A program made the position numbers and the translations under genes. A model generated the notes under the pieces. The model had not been told where the DNA came from. It saw only the letters and a list, made by a program, of their open reading frames with translations, and ran no database searches. Shown piece after piece: positions 16,986 to 26,900 of a stretch of DNA of 64,000 bases. The DNA comes from Roseibium salinum (GTDB lineage: Bacteria; Pseudomonadota; Alphaproteobacteria; Rhizobiales; Stappiaceae): assembly GCF_026240905.1 (NCBI RefSeq), contig NZ_JAPEVI010000001.1, positions 62,001 to 126,000 of the forward strand. The letters are read 5' to 3'. The number at the start of each line of letters is the position of its first letter. Within the stretch, counting starts at the first letter, position 1.

Positions 16986-18152
16986 TCAGTTTTTCGAGAA
17001 ACGCGTAATGATATCGGTGTTCACGTCAAGACCAATTCCAGGCGCATCCGGTACTGCAATCATTCCGTCTACCACGCTGACCGGCTGCTTCGAGAGATCG
17101 TGGATCATCGGGTTGGCGCCCAGGGAGTATTCGATGATAAAGCCTGCGGGAGCCGCTGCGACAATATGAAGGCCGGCGAAAAAGGCCGGGGCACCGGCCC
17201 AAAGATGAGGAGCAAGGCGCAAATTGAAAGCCGAGGCCAAAGTCGCGATGCGCATTGCCTCCGTGATGCCGCCACAATAGGCGGGATCGGGCTGCAGGAT
17301 GTCGACCGCGCGCGAGACCAGCAGGTCGCGAAAATCAAACCGTGTGCACTCGGATTCGCCAAGAGCGACCGGAATGTTCGTCGAACTCCGGAACTCTGCC
17401 AATCCGGGCAGGTCGTCCCCGGTGACGGGCTCTTCGAACCACGTGAGATCGCAGTCGGCGACCATTGCCGCGAACCGCTTGGCTTCCGAAACCGTGTATG
17501 TGCCGTGGGCGTCGACCATCAGACCGATGTCCGCGCCAATCGCATCCCTTGCGGCGTGGACACGTTTGGCCGACACGTGAGCAGCACCGTCCATGGCACC
17601 GACTCGCATCTTCACCGACCTGAAACCGCCGACATCGATGTAGGAACGCAATTGGTCGCCAATGCCGTCAGCATCGGCCCAGCCACCGGACGCATATGCA
17701 GGAAGACGTTCTGCCGAACGACCACCAAGAAGCGCCCAAACAGGCTCTCCCAACGCCTTGCCTTTGATGTCCCACAAGGCGATATCGATCGCGCTAATGG
17801 CGGCTAGCGTCAGCCCTCGGCGGGCAAGCACCGGAAACACATGTCCGCCGCTCGCGGCGCTTTCACTCCGTGTTCCGTTGTACAGCGCTTCCCAGATGGG
17901 CGTGATCTGGGAAGCATCCCAGCCGATGAGAAACGGCCCGAATTCGTGATTGATGAGATGGACCAGCGCGCCATACTGGCCGGCACTGCCGGCGGCGTTC
18001 TTGCCTTCCCCCCACCCGACGAGGCCGTCCTCGGTCTCGATCCTGACAATGGCGGCATCGAATGTCCGCAATCGACCAAAGTCGCTGACATGCTGGCGCG
18101 ATTCCTCGATGGGAATTTGAACCCAGCGGGCTTCGATCGATTTGATGCGCAT
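16986..18152 (-). CDS. Mandelate racemase/muconate lactonizing enzyme family protein (enolase superfamily)
   Basis: This is a 388-residue enolase-superfamily enzyme. Metal ligands are in VDAHGTY (Asp), WFEEPV (Glu) and LGESE (Glu). The base pair Asp-His of the mandelate racemase subgroup is in LQPDPA and APHLWAG. The usual KxK motif reads KMR (SVKMRVG), so the second lysine is arginine. Such enzymes abstract the proton next to a carboxylate. In a locus with uronate dehydrogenase and isomerase genes, a sugar-acid dehydratase or aldarolactone cycloisomerase is the best guess. Gene order places it second in the leftward operon. Confidence 0.9.
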   Translation of the reverse strand: MRIKSIEARWVQIPIEESRQHVSDFGRLRTFDAAIVRIETEDGLVGWGEGKNAAGSAGQYGALVHLINHEFGPFLIGWDASQITPIWEALYNGTRSESAASGGHVFPVLARRGLTLAAISAIDIALWDIKGKALGEPVWALLGGRSAERLPAYASGGWADADGIGDQLRSYIDVGGFRSVKMRVGAMDGAAHVSAKRVHAARDAIGADIGLMVDAHGTYTVSEAKRFAAMVADCDLTWFEEPVTGDDLPGLAEFRSSTNIPVALGESECTRFDFRDLLVSRAVDILQPDPAYCGGITEAMRIATLASAFNLRLAPHLWAGAPAFFAGLHIVAAAPAGFIIEYSLGANPMIHDLSKQPVSVVDGMIAVPDAPGIGLDVNTDIITRFSKN

Positions 18153-18180
18153 CGGACCTCCTCCTGCCGCGTCGGCGTGA

Positions 18181-19068
18181 TCATTTCATCAATGGCAAGA
18201 GGGTCTCAGCGGTGATCCGCATCTGGTCGGCATAGAAGTCCTCCGTCAGCAGCGAAGATCCATGATCCTGGATGAACTTCAGCTGTTCCGGCGATATGTC
18301 GACCGGGCTGGTCTCGACCATTTCCGGATACATCGCCGCCGGCGTCCGGTCGACTGGCGCGACGAATTCGTTTGTGAGCGCACCGTCATAACCAATTTCC
18401 TTGAGCGTGCCGACGATCTTCGGCCAGTCCAGATGTCCGAGACCGGCTGCGAAACGGTTGTTGTCGGCAACGTGGAAGTCGAACAACCGGTCGCCCGCAA
18501 GGCGAATGGCTTCATAGATGTCGCTTTCCTCTATGTTGAGATGGAAAGCATCGAGGCAGACGCCGCATTCGGGACCGACGGCATCGGCCAGCGCGAGCGC
18601 CTGGGCGCAGCGGTTGAATAGATAGGTCTCGAAGCGGTTGAGTGGTTCGACCGCGATCTTCACGCCCTTTTTCTGTGCGTGGTAAAAACACTCCCTGGTG
18701 GCATCGACGACCCAGCCCCATTCTTCCTCGGGCGTACCGTCGGGCACGACCTTGCCGACGGTTGCCGGAACGAGAGTAACAATTTCGCCCTCCAGTTCAG
18801 ACACCATGGTAATCACCGACTTGACATAGTCGACGGACTTCGCCCGCTGGCCTTCGTCCTTCGCGGCCAGGTTCCGGTCGCCCAGGGTCAGCGTGACCGC
18901 GCCCCAGCAGCGCATGCCGGTGTCTTTCAGGAGCGCTCTCGTTTCCTTGACGTCGTACTGCGTCGGCTCGCCGGAAATCTCGATTGACTCATAGCCGTAT
19001 TGCTTGATCCGGCGTACCGTCGTTTCCAGCGGTTCCGCGCGCATCCAGTTGTGGGTCGATAGATGCAT
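18181..19068 (-). CDS. Sugar phosphate isomerase/epimerase family protein
   Basis: This 295-residue xylose isomerase-like TIM barrel has KIAVEPLNRFETYLFN (Glu ligand), VCLDAFHLNIEE (Asp/His), FDFHVADNNR (His) and ALTNEFVAP (Glu). The LNRFE..L.N pattern resembles tagatose-3-epimerase and hydroxypyruvate isomerase relatives. It is the first gene of the leftward operon, read from the divergent control region at 19.1-19.3 kb. Its paralogue at 19304 is transcribed the other way, so the two may act on related sugars. Confidence 0.88.
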   Translation of the reverse strand: MHLSTHNWMRAEPLETTVRRIKQYGYESIEISGEPTQYDVKETRALLKDTGMRCWGAVTLTLGDRNLAAKDEGQRAKSVDYVKSVITMVSELEGEIVTLVPATVGKVVPDGTPEEEWGWVVDATRECFYHAQKKGVKIAVEPLNRFETYLFNRCAQALALADAVGPECGVCLDAFHLNIEESDIYEAIRLAGDRLFDFHVADNNRFAAGLGHLDWPKIVGTLKEIGYDGALTNEFVAPVDRTPAAMYPEMVETSPVDISPEQLKFIQDHGSSLLTEDFYADQMRITAETLLPLMK

Positions 19069-19123
19069 TCCCGTCCTCCCTGACTTCGAAGCTTCGGTTG
19101 GAATTCATTTGCCGTTTGTTGCT

Positions 19124-19138
19124 TCTGGTTATACCAGA
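19124..19138. promoter_or_regulatory. Perfect palindrome TCTGGTTATACCAGA, candidate GntR/FCD operator
   Basis: Two 6-base arms (TCTGGT/ACCAGA) flank TAT, 56 bases before the leftward isomerase start. It shares the TGGTNNNACCA core with the sites at 19270 and 9511. Confidence 0.65.
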
Positions 19139-19269
19139 TAGCGCCTGGTTGCATTAGCGGTCAAGAGGAGGATAGAGTCGATCTGGACTTTTATATTACG
19201 GTATCGCAATTGGAAATTGCGTTGCCGGCCGGATATCTCCCGCTTTACGCTGGATCATCATTCGGCATA

Positions 19270-19282
19270 CTGGTAGTACCAG
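19270..19282. promoter_or_regulatory. Palindrome CTGGTAGTACCAG, candidate GntR/FCD operator
   Basis: This perfect 13-base palindrome lies 22 bases before the rightward isomerase ATG at 19304. It has the same core as the sites at 19124 and 9511, so one regulator probably controls both divergent units and the ABC importer. Confidence 0.65.
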
Positions 19283-19303
19283 ATTGGCGGTGGGAGATTT
19301 TAG

Positions 19304-20167
19304 ATGAAGATCGGCATGTGCATGTTTTTATGGACGACGCGGGTCGGAGTGGAGCATGAGGCGCTGCTTGCGGATATTCGCAAGACCGGTTTCGACGGCG
19401 TGGAGATTCCGGTCTTCGAAGGGGAGCCGGCCGACTATGCACGTCTCGGCAATCTGCTCGATTCCCTGGGCCTCAAGCGCACGGCGGTTTCGGCTCTTGG
19501 CGATCCGGAGTTCGATCTGATTTCCTCCACGGCGGAAAAGCGAAAAGCTGGTATTGATCGAATGCGCTGGGTGCTTGAGTGCTCAAGCGCGCTTGGTGCC
19601 GACAGGGTGTCCGGGCCGCTGCATTCGGTGCTCGGCCAGTTTTCCGGCCAGGGTCCGACACCGGAGGAGCTCGAACGGGCCATCGATAGCCAGCAGCGCA
19701 TCGGCGAGCACGCGCAAGAGTTTGGCGTTACCGTGGGCCTTGAGGCGCTCAACCGGTTCGAATGCTATCTGGTCAACACGATGGACGATCTCTGCGATTT
19801 GGTCCGCCGGGTCGATCATCCGAACATAAAGGCCATGTATGACACGTTCCACGCCAATATCGAGGAGACCGATCCGGTAGGGGCGCTGACGCGCAACCGG
19901 GACGATGTCGTCCATATCCATATTTCGGAGAATGATCGGGGGGTGCCAGGCAGAGGCAATATCGACTGGTCTGGAATCTTCGCCGGGATCGCGGAAATTG
20001 GCTATGATGACTGGCTAACGATAGAGGCGTTCGGGCGCGGGCTGCCCGACCTTGCCGCCGCTACGAAGGTCTGGCGCGATTTCGCTGAAAGTCCGGAAGC
20101 TGTCTACCGCGAGGGCTACGCGCATATCGTACAGGGTCTGCGGGACGCGGGCCTTCCGAGGGGATAA
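19304..20167 (+). CDS. Sugar phosphate isomerase/epimerase family protein
   Basis: This 287-residue TIM barrel is paralogous to the product of 18181. Ligand regions are VGLEALNRFECYLVN (Glu), AMYDTFHANIEE (Asp/His), VHIHISENDRG (His) and LTIEAFG (Glu). The motif order matches D-tagatose/D-psicose 3-epimerase-type enzymes, which move the configuration at C3 of keto sugars. GGGAG is 7 bases before the ATG. It is monocistronic and driven from the divergent region with two TGGTNNNACCA palindromes. Exact substrate unknown. Confidence 0.88.
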   Translation: MKIGMCMFLWTTRVGVEHEALLADIRKTGFDGVEIPVFEGEPADYARLGNLLDSLGLKRTAVSALGDPEFDLISSTAEKRKAGIDRMRWVLECSSALGADRVSGPLHSVLGQFSGQGPTPEELERAIDSQQRIGEHAQEFGVTVGLEALNRFECYLVNTMDDLCDLVRRVDHPNIKAMYDTFHANIEETDPVGALTRNRDDVVHIHISENDRGVPGRGNIDWSGIFAGIAEIGYDDWLTIEAFGRGLPDLAAATKVWRDFAESPEAVYREGYAHIVQGLRDAGLPRG

Positions 20168-20279
20168 CCCCCGGCCGAAGTGTGCCCCTGCCCCGGCGCC
20201 GACTGATGCCGCAGCACTGCTCGCTTCCGACCGCCTGAGCGCGGTGACCGCTGCAGCCCTGAATGTAACATGTGGACAG

Positions 20280-20527
20280 ATAGCGGATTGAGCTGGCCGG
20301 TGAGCGCGGCGACGTAGAGTGGCATGATACCGGGGATCAGCGCGCCCGCATGCGCAGCGGGTGCGAAGCGCAGACCTTGGGCAGCGACCAACGCATAGGG
20401 TTCGCCCACGCCTGAAACCAACAGCACGAGACGCGGCCAGCCGAGGCGGTCCAGCGCCCATCCAAGCCGCCAGACGAAAGGCAGCCGGACGAGGCCAGCG
20501 AGCTCGAAGCGCAGGGTCGCGAGCCAA
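20280..20527 (-). pseudogene. EamA/DMT-family transporter fragment
   Basis: Reading leftwards, about 80 codons encode a piece of a drug/metabolite transporter: TLRFELAGLVRLPFVWRL, then RLVLLVSGVGEPYALVAA and LRFAPAAHAGALIPGIMPLY. This is the typical first-half EamA region with APAAHAGAL. No start codon with a ribosome site and no later helices are present, and the frame breaks at both ends. It is a remnant between the sugar-acid locus and the secretion operon. The gap 20168-20279 holds nothing else seen. Confidence 0.65.
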
Positions 20528-20543
20528 AACTTCTTCTCTCAAT

Positions 20544-22085
20544 TCAATTTTCACGAAAGCTTCGGCGAGCGCTGTCGAGTATCGGGGCCACCAAGTATGA
20601 GAACAGTGTCTGTTCGCTGTCCATGAGCAGAATTTCTGCGGGCATTCCGGGAACGAGTTTCACCTCATCCAGATCTGCGAGTTCCTCCGGCGCCACCTCG
20701 ACTTTTGCCAGAAAATAGCTTTCGCCGGTGCGCTCCTCGATCAGCGCATCCGCGGATATCGACCGCAACCTGCCGTGAATCTGCGGCAAGTTCCGCTGCC
20801 GGTATGCCGTGAGAACCACGCGGGTGGGCATGCCGGGTCTGATCCGCTCGATGTCGGTCGGGCGAACCTTTGCGTCGATGATCAGCCCGCTTGCCTCCGG
20901 AACGATGTCGAGCAGCGGCTGCCCCGGGTCCATGACGCCGCTTTCGGTCGTCACGCGCATGTTCATCACCGTGCCGGTCACCGGCGCGCGGATGACCGTG
21001 CGCTTGAGGATGTCTTCGCGTGAAGGCAACTGGCTCTTGAGCTCAGCGAGGATCCGGCGCGTATCGGCGAGCTCCGCACCGATCTTCTCCTGCCGCTCTT
21101 CGGTTATCGTCAGCAATTGCAGTTCGGTCTCTCCGACCGCTTGGGCGTTTTCGGCGATTTTGGCACGGTTGCTCGCTTTCTGGGCCGAGATGTCGGCGCG
21201 ATAGCGCTTCAGCGCCAGCACGCGCGGTTTGCGTTCAAGGCCCTTGTCGAGAAGGGCCTGCGCAGCAGTGATTTCTTCATCTATGAGGGCAAGCTGTTCG
21301 TCCTCAGCCGCAATAACGTCCTTGAGGCCTGCATTCTGCTCTTCCAACTGGCGGACACGGGCTTTGAAGATCTGGATACGTCCCTTGTGCGCTGCTTGCC
21401 GGTTGCTCAGCAATTGTCGCTGACCCTCCATGACCCGCTGGAGTTCGGGCGAATTCGCGGCATGGAGGAGATCGGGAAAGACGATATCGGCGGCGCCGGT
21501 GCGTTCGGCCTCCAGTCGGGCGGCAGTCGCCAGAACGTGCCGGAGACGCTCGCGGATCTCCGCGTCAAGCGCCTTGGCCCGCGTATTGTCGAGAGAGATC
21601 AGCGGATCGCCGGCCTCGACCTTCTCGCCTTCGCGCACATGGATTGACCGGATAATGCCGCCTTCTAGGTGTTGAACGGTTTTCCGGTAGCCGTCGGGGC
21701 TGATGATGCCCGGGGCAAGTGCTGCGCTCGCCAGAGGCGCGAGAGCCGACCACCCGATGAACACAAGCACGAACAGGGCGACGGCGGCGATACCCAGGCG
21801 CCGCGGATACCGCGTCATTGCCTCCAGCGTCGCGGAAGGCAGCACGGCGCGACGTCGAACGACCAGTCGGTAGAGCCGGAAGAGGACGAAGACTGCCACA
21901 AGACCGGCCGCACCGACCGCGAGCATGGCATTTGTGTCGGTGGGCTCGATCCCGGCAAACGCCAACGGCACTCGTGTCGCCTCGACGAGTTCGTCGAAGC
22001 CTGCCCGGGATGCCGCCACGGCCATCCGCAACAGGTCTTCGGCCCGATCCGCCGTTGTGGAGAGAATTTCCTGCAAATCGTTCAT
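20544..22085 (-). CDS. Type I secretion membrane fusion protein (HlyD family)
   Basis: This 513-residue periplasmic adaptor of a type I secretion system has an N-terminal extension with hydrophobic segments (about residues 50-130, including AVALFVLVFIGWSALAPLASA). A lipoyl/barrel part follows (VQHLEGGIIRSIHVREGEKVEAGD, quoted only in part here), then long coiled-coil helices (~200-360), and a C-terminal barrel domain with LKRTVIRAPVTGTVMNMRV. It would link the inner-membrane ATPase (22090) to an outer-membrane TolC-type channel, which is not in this window. It lies 4 bases downstream of the ATPase gene. Confidence 0.92.
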   Translation of the reverse strand: MNDLQEILSTTADRAEDLLRMAVAASRAGFDELVEATRVPLAFAGIEPTDTNAMLAVGAAGLVAVFVLFRLYRLVVRRRAVLPSATLEAMTRYPRRLGIAAVALFVLVFIGWSALAPLASAALAPGIISPDGYRKTVQHLEGGIIRSIHVREGEKVEAGDPLISLDNTRAKALDAEIRERLRHVLATAARLEAERTGAADIVFPDLLHAANSPELQRVMEGQRQLLSNRQAAHKGRIQIFKARVRQLEEQNAGLKDVIAAEDEQLALIDEEITAAQALLDKGLERKPRVLALKRYRADISAQKASNRAKIAENAQAVGETELQLLTITEERQEKIGAELADTRRILAELKSQLPSREDILKRTVIRAPVTGTVMNMRVTTESGVMDPGQPLLDIVPEASGLIIDAKVRPTDIERIRPGMPTRVVLTAYRQRNLPQIHGRLRSISADALIEERTGESYFLAKVEVAPEELADLDEVKLVPGMPAEILLMDSEQTLFSYLVAPILDSARRSFREN

Positions 22086-22089
22086 CTTC

Positions 22090-23856
22090 TCATTCCGCCG
22101 CCATAATCAGATTTCCGCGAGCCGTCTGTGGCGGCTGCTTTCCATCTAGGTTTGCCTTGGCAGGTTGCACGGTTTTCGAGGCGACTGGCCGTACCGGCCG
22201 CACCACCTGGTCGCGTGGTCCGAAGGCGGCAACCGTACCGTCTTTCAGCGCCAGCACCTTGTCTGCGCATGCCATCATCGATACCTGGTGCGTCACGATG
22301 ACGACGGTCGCGCCAAGTTGTTTGAGCCGCGTCAGCACATCGATGAGAGCACGTTCCCCTGCCTCGTCCATGTTGGAATTCGGTTCGTCGAGAACGACCA
22401 GCGCGGGATCGCCGTACAGCGCCCGTGCCAACCCCAGGCGTTGGCGCTGGCCGAGCGAAATGCGCCGCGAGTGCAAGGTGATCTCGGTTTCGTAGCCATC
22501 GGGTAACGCGAGGATGAGCTCGTGGACACCGGCCAGCTTTGCCGCCTTGATAACGCCCTCGCTGTCGACCTCCCGGAAGCGGGCAATATTCTGGGCGACC
22601 GTGCCCGGCAGGAGTTCGACCTGCTGCGGCAGATAGCCGATATGCGGCCCGAGTTCGTCCGGATCCCAATCGAAGACATCCGCGCCGTCGAGACGCACAT
22701 GGCCTCTGAACGGCTTCCAGGCCCCAACCGCCAGACGGCAGAGGCTGGATTTACCTGCACCCGATGGTCCGACGACCGCACAATTTTCCCCTGGTTCTAT
22801 CTCGAAGCTGACCCCGTTGAGAATGGGATGCTCGGTACCAGGAGGGACGTAAAAAACACTTTCGAAGGCAAGTCCGCCTTCCGGACGCGGCAGAGAAACC
22901 GCGTCCACGCTGCGCTGCTCCGCGTCGGCAAAAAGCTCCGTCAGGTTTGACCGTGCGCTTCTCGCCGCGACGTAGGAGTGCCATGCACCGGTCGCCCGCT
23001 CGATCGGCGCCAGCGCACGGCCCATGACGATCGAGGCGGCAATCATCGCACCGGCCGTAATTTCGCCCTGCAGGACGAGACGGGCACCGGCGGCGAGAAT
23101 CGCAATCTGCAGCACCAGTCTCAGTCCGCGCGACATCGAAAGGATCTTTGCCGTCCGGTCGGCAAGCAACTGCTGTTCGGCCACGACCTGGCCCTGCCCA
23201 TCGCGCCAGCGGTCGAAGACGGCCCGTGCCATGCCGAGAGGATTGATGGTCTCGCCCGCATCGACATAACGCATTGCGGCGTCCTGATGGGTCTTCGTGG
23301 CTGCCGCTACCTGCTTCTGCCGGTTTCGCGTCAAGGCGTCATTGGCAAGTGCCAGGCTGAGGAGGATCAGGGCGCCAGCCGTGGCAACCACACCAAGGAT
23401 AGGATGCAGCACCCAGATGAAGGCGATGAAAATGATGCTCCAGGGAGCATCGAGAATGGCCAGGATGGCATCGCTCGCGTAGAATTTCCTCAGGTCGGCG
23501 ACATCGCGCGTGCCGGCGCGCCCGCCTTTTCCCGCGAGCCGCACTTCCATCGCGCGCCTCAGCATCGGAGCATTGAGCTCACTGTCGAGCCAGCCGGCGG
23601 CCCGGGAGAGGATCATCCTCCGGGATTGCTCCAGCACGCTGTACACCGCAACCGCAAACACCGCAATCACAGTCAGCCAGAGAAGCGTATCCATCGAACC
23701 GCTCGACAGCACCCGGTCATAGACCTGCAGCATGTAGATGCTGGTGACGAGAAGCAGCAGATTGACCAGACAGCTCAACACGACAAGTGCCGGGAACTGC
23801 CTGCGCACCGCGCTCATGACCTGAGCAAGGCGATTTGAGTCGGTCTGTTGGGACAT
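22090..23856 (-). CDS. Type I secretion ABC permease/ATPase (PrtD-like)
   Basis: This 588-residue half-transporter fuses a six-helix membrane domain (residues ~25-310) to an ATPase domain. Walker A is GPSGAGKSSLC, the signature ISLGQRQRLGLARAL (Leu where most have Gly), Walker B ALVVLDEPNSNMD, and the His switch VIVTHQ. There is no N-terminal C39-like domain, so it belongs with the protease/lipase exporters. It lies between the giant repeat protein gene and the HlyD gene, all leftward, and is the obvious exporter for that repeat protein and possibly for the metalloprotease at 30519. Confidence 0.93.
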   Translation of the reverse strand: MSQQTDSNRLAQVMSAVRRQFPALVVLSCLVNLLLLVTSIYMLQVYDRVLSSGSMDTLLWLTVIAVFAVAVYSVLEQSRRMILSRAAGWLDSELNAPMLRRAMEVRLAGKGGRAGTRDVADLRKFYASDAILAILDAPWSIIFIAFIWVLHPILGVVATAGALILLSLALANDALTRNRQKQVAAATKTHQDAAMRYVDAGETINPLGMARAVFDRWRDGQGQVVAEQQLLADRTAKILSMSRGLRLVLQIAILAAGARLVLQGEITAGAMIAASIVMGRALAPIERATGAWHSYVAARSARSNLTELFADAEQRSVDAVSLPRPEGGLAFESVFYVPPGTEHPILNGVSFEIEPGENCAVVGPSGAGKSSLCRLAVGAWKPFRGHVRLDGADVFDWDPDELGPHIGYLPQQVELLPGTVAQNIARFREVDSEGVIKAAKLAGVHELILALPDGYETEITLHSRRISLGQRQRLGLARALYGDPALVVLDEPNSNMDEAGERALIDVLTRLKQLGATVVIVTHQVSMMACADKVLALKDGTVAAFGPRDQVVRPVRPVASKTVQPAKANLDGKQPPQTARGNLIMAAE

Positions 23857-23931
23857 GAGAAATCAATCCGTGAACAAGGACTCCATTGACAAGAGACGAG
23901 CCCGCCGGTGGTGGCGGGCTCGCCCGGTCGC

Positions 23932-26900
23932 TCACACGATGGCGTCGGGATCGACATGGACCGAGAAAGTGTCCTCGGAGCTGTCGCCGTCGTCATCGAA
24001 CAGGGTGGCCGTGAAGTCGAGGTCAAGCGGCGCCGGATCGAATTCCGTCTCGACAGTGAACTCGATTACCGGGATCTTGACTGTCCCCGAGCCCATCGTG
24101 AGTTGAACTGCCTCGATCTGCTTTTCGCCTCCGTCAATATCGAAATAGGTGCCACCCTGTGCCACGTCGGGCCACTCGTCCGCAGGATCCGATTTCGGGA
24201 CTGGGGAGACGGCGGTGACGTCTGTCGGCCCACTGACGGTTCCATCGGTGTAATAGACGACGTAGTAAAGGTCTTCGGAATCCGGATCATATCCGCCGAC
24301 GGAGTTGTCGATGTAGACCCTGACCGCATCAACATCCTGCTCGGGATTGACCACGAAGCTCTCGTCACCGGAGGTAATGGACGTTCCGGCGAACAGACCT
24401 GTTCCGGCACCCTCATCGGCACCGTCCAAGTTGTTGTTATTGATTCCGATACCCGAGGTTGACACGTTCATCTTTGTGTTGGCATTGATCAAGTTCGGAA
24501 CATTCAGCCCCTCCAAAGTAGCCTCCGTCGGATCGTTCTCGACCAGGTCCTCAAGGTCATTTGGATCCCCGCCGACAGTCCCGTTCTCCAACGGTGCGGT
24601 CGCGACGGCGCCGAAGAAGATGACGTCGTTATCGTGACCAGCCGGCGGGAACGCCAACGTCCGTACCGCGTCGGGACCACCAGCCGCGAGAGCACCCTGA
24701 GAAGTGTCGAAGGTCGAGATCGTAGTCGGCGGCGTCGTGAACTGTAGGTCATAGGTGTCGGCAATCGTGTCGAAGGTCAGCGTGAAGCTCACCGTGTCGT
24801 CCATGCCGTCGCCGTTGAAGTCGTCCGTGATCGACCCCATGAAGCTGAAGTCGCCGGTCTTTGAGAACGTGCTGTTGCTCAGGTCGGTAAGAACGGTCCC
24901 ATGAGCGTCGATTTGATAACTGTCGAAGCTCACGCTCAGCAGAATCGAAGTCATCGCTGCCGGGATCGTCGGCCCAGTCCCCTTCGGCACCCGTCCCATA
25001 GGTCGCCGTCGTGTCGGCGGAATTCTGGGAAGTATCCTCGACCGTGACCAAAGGCCCGTCGTCTTCGAACTCGATCAGGCTACCGAGCTCGATCTTGTCG
25101 GAGGCCGTGTCGGTATCGCCGTCCGTCAGCGTCGCCTCGAGTTCGACCAGCCCGGCGGCCATGCTCACCGCGCTATCATGGTCGTTCAGGTCCGGGCCGT
25201 GGTCGAGCGATCGGTAGAGGGTCGTCGTCACGTCGCCCGTGTTCGCATCGACCTCGATGGTGAACACCAGATCACCACCGGTATCGGTGCGGCCCTCGAT
25301 CACACCACCAGTCTCGGACAGAACGACCGCCTCGCCCGAGGCGGTGTCGGTCAGGCCCGTCGCTCCGGCATTCAGAACCAGGGCATAGACCTTGCTGTCC
25401 TCACCGTCAGTTCCCGCATCGGCCGTCTCGGAGAACAGCGACGCTGCGCTCGTCTCCGCGTAGCCGATGGCGTTCCCCGGCGCATTGGCGTGGGTCTCGT
25501 CATCAGGTGCCGCGTTCCCCGGCTCGTCCTGGCTCGACCCCGCCGTGCCGACGGACTCGTCGACCGCGATCGTCGGCGACAGCGCCGTCAGATCGATCGC
25601 CGGCCCGTCGTCCTCGAACTCGATCAGGCTGCCGAGCTCGATCTTGTCGGAGGCCTTATCGGCATCGCCGTCCGTCAGCGTCGCCTCGAGTTCGACCAGC
25701 CCGGAGGCCATGCTCACCGCACTGTCATGGTCGTTCAGGTCCGCACCGTGGTCGAGCGACCGGAAAAGGGCCGTCGTCACGTCGCCCGTGTTCGCATCGA
25801 CTTCAATGGTGAACACCAGATCACCGCCGATATCGGTGCGGCCCTCGATCACGCCGCCAACCTCGGACAGCACGACCGCTTCGCCCGAGGCCGTGTCGGT
25901 GAGGCCCGTCGCACCGGCGGTCAGCACCAGGGCATAGACCTTGCTGTCCTCACCGTCAGTTCCCGCATCGGCCGTCTCGGAGAACAGCGACGCGGCACTT
26001 GTCTCCGCGTAGCCGATGGCACCTCCCGGCGCATTGGCATGGGTCTCGTCATCAGGTGCCGCGTTCCCCGGCTCGTCCTTGGACGACCCGGCCGTGCCGA
26101 CCGACTCGTCGACCGCGATTGTCGGAGACAGCGACGTCAGATCGATCGCCGGCCCGTCGTCCGCGATAAAGAAGATGCCGTTGGACAGGTCCAGTTCGGT
26201 TACCAGGCTGTCACCGTCTCCTTCGACAATCGTCTGCTGGAGAACGATCGTTCCGGCGGCAGCGCTGATCCCTTCCTGATCGTCCGGGTCGGCTGTGTCA
26301 CCGTGCCAGATGTTCAGAAGCCGGGTGAACGTCACATCGCCCACCCCGTCCACTTCGATGGTGAAATATGTATTGCCCGCGTCAACGTTTCCTTCCAACA
26401 GCGCTGTCGACCCGGTGATCGTCTTTTCATCGTCGCTCAGATAGAGCCTTATCGGATCGCCCATACCGGTGTTGGCCGGATTCAGTGCGTAGAGACCCGT
26501 CAGCGCTCCTTCCGCAAAGGGCACGAAGACATAGGTGACCGACGCCTCCCCATCGGTGCCGAAGTCCGGCGTGCCGAAACTGCCCGCCATGCCTTCCGTG
26601 ACTTCCCAGAGACCATCTCCGTCAGGATCCAGTGGGCTTTCGTCCAGTTCGAGAATTGGTACGGCTTGATCGCCGCCGCTGTCCGGCCCGTCGTCCTCGA
26701 TGACAACCTTTGAGCCTATCTCTTCAGAGGCGGTCGAGACCTGGATCAGGGAGAAACCGCCGAGGTCGAAGCTGAGGTTCGATCCTTGCCCCGATGTCGG
26801 CTGGGCATTCTCGATCAAAAGACGCTGGTGAACGCCGTCGGTCGTGAAGCCAACGACATCCCCGGACTTCACGCCGTCCACGATGACGCTGTCCCCGTCG

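Noticed and set aside
20015..20554. 179-residue minus-strand frame (Arg/Ala/Cys rich)
   Set aside because: Reads the EamA relic in the wrong frame. The neighbouring frame gives a recognisable EamA segment.
25053..26150. Tandem repeats as a possible CRISPR-like array
   Set aside because: Units are 549 bases, coding and without spacers, so this is a repeat protein.
25178..26713. 511-residue plus-strand open frame across the giant repeat protein
   Set aside because: It is Arg/Val-rich and repeats with the 549-base unit of the opposite strand. The minus-strand frame has family motifs, so this is its shadow.
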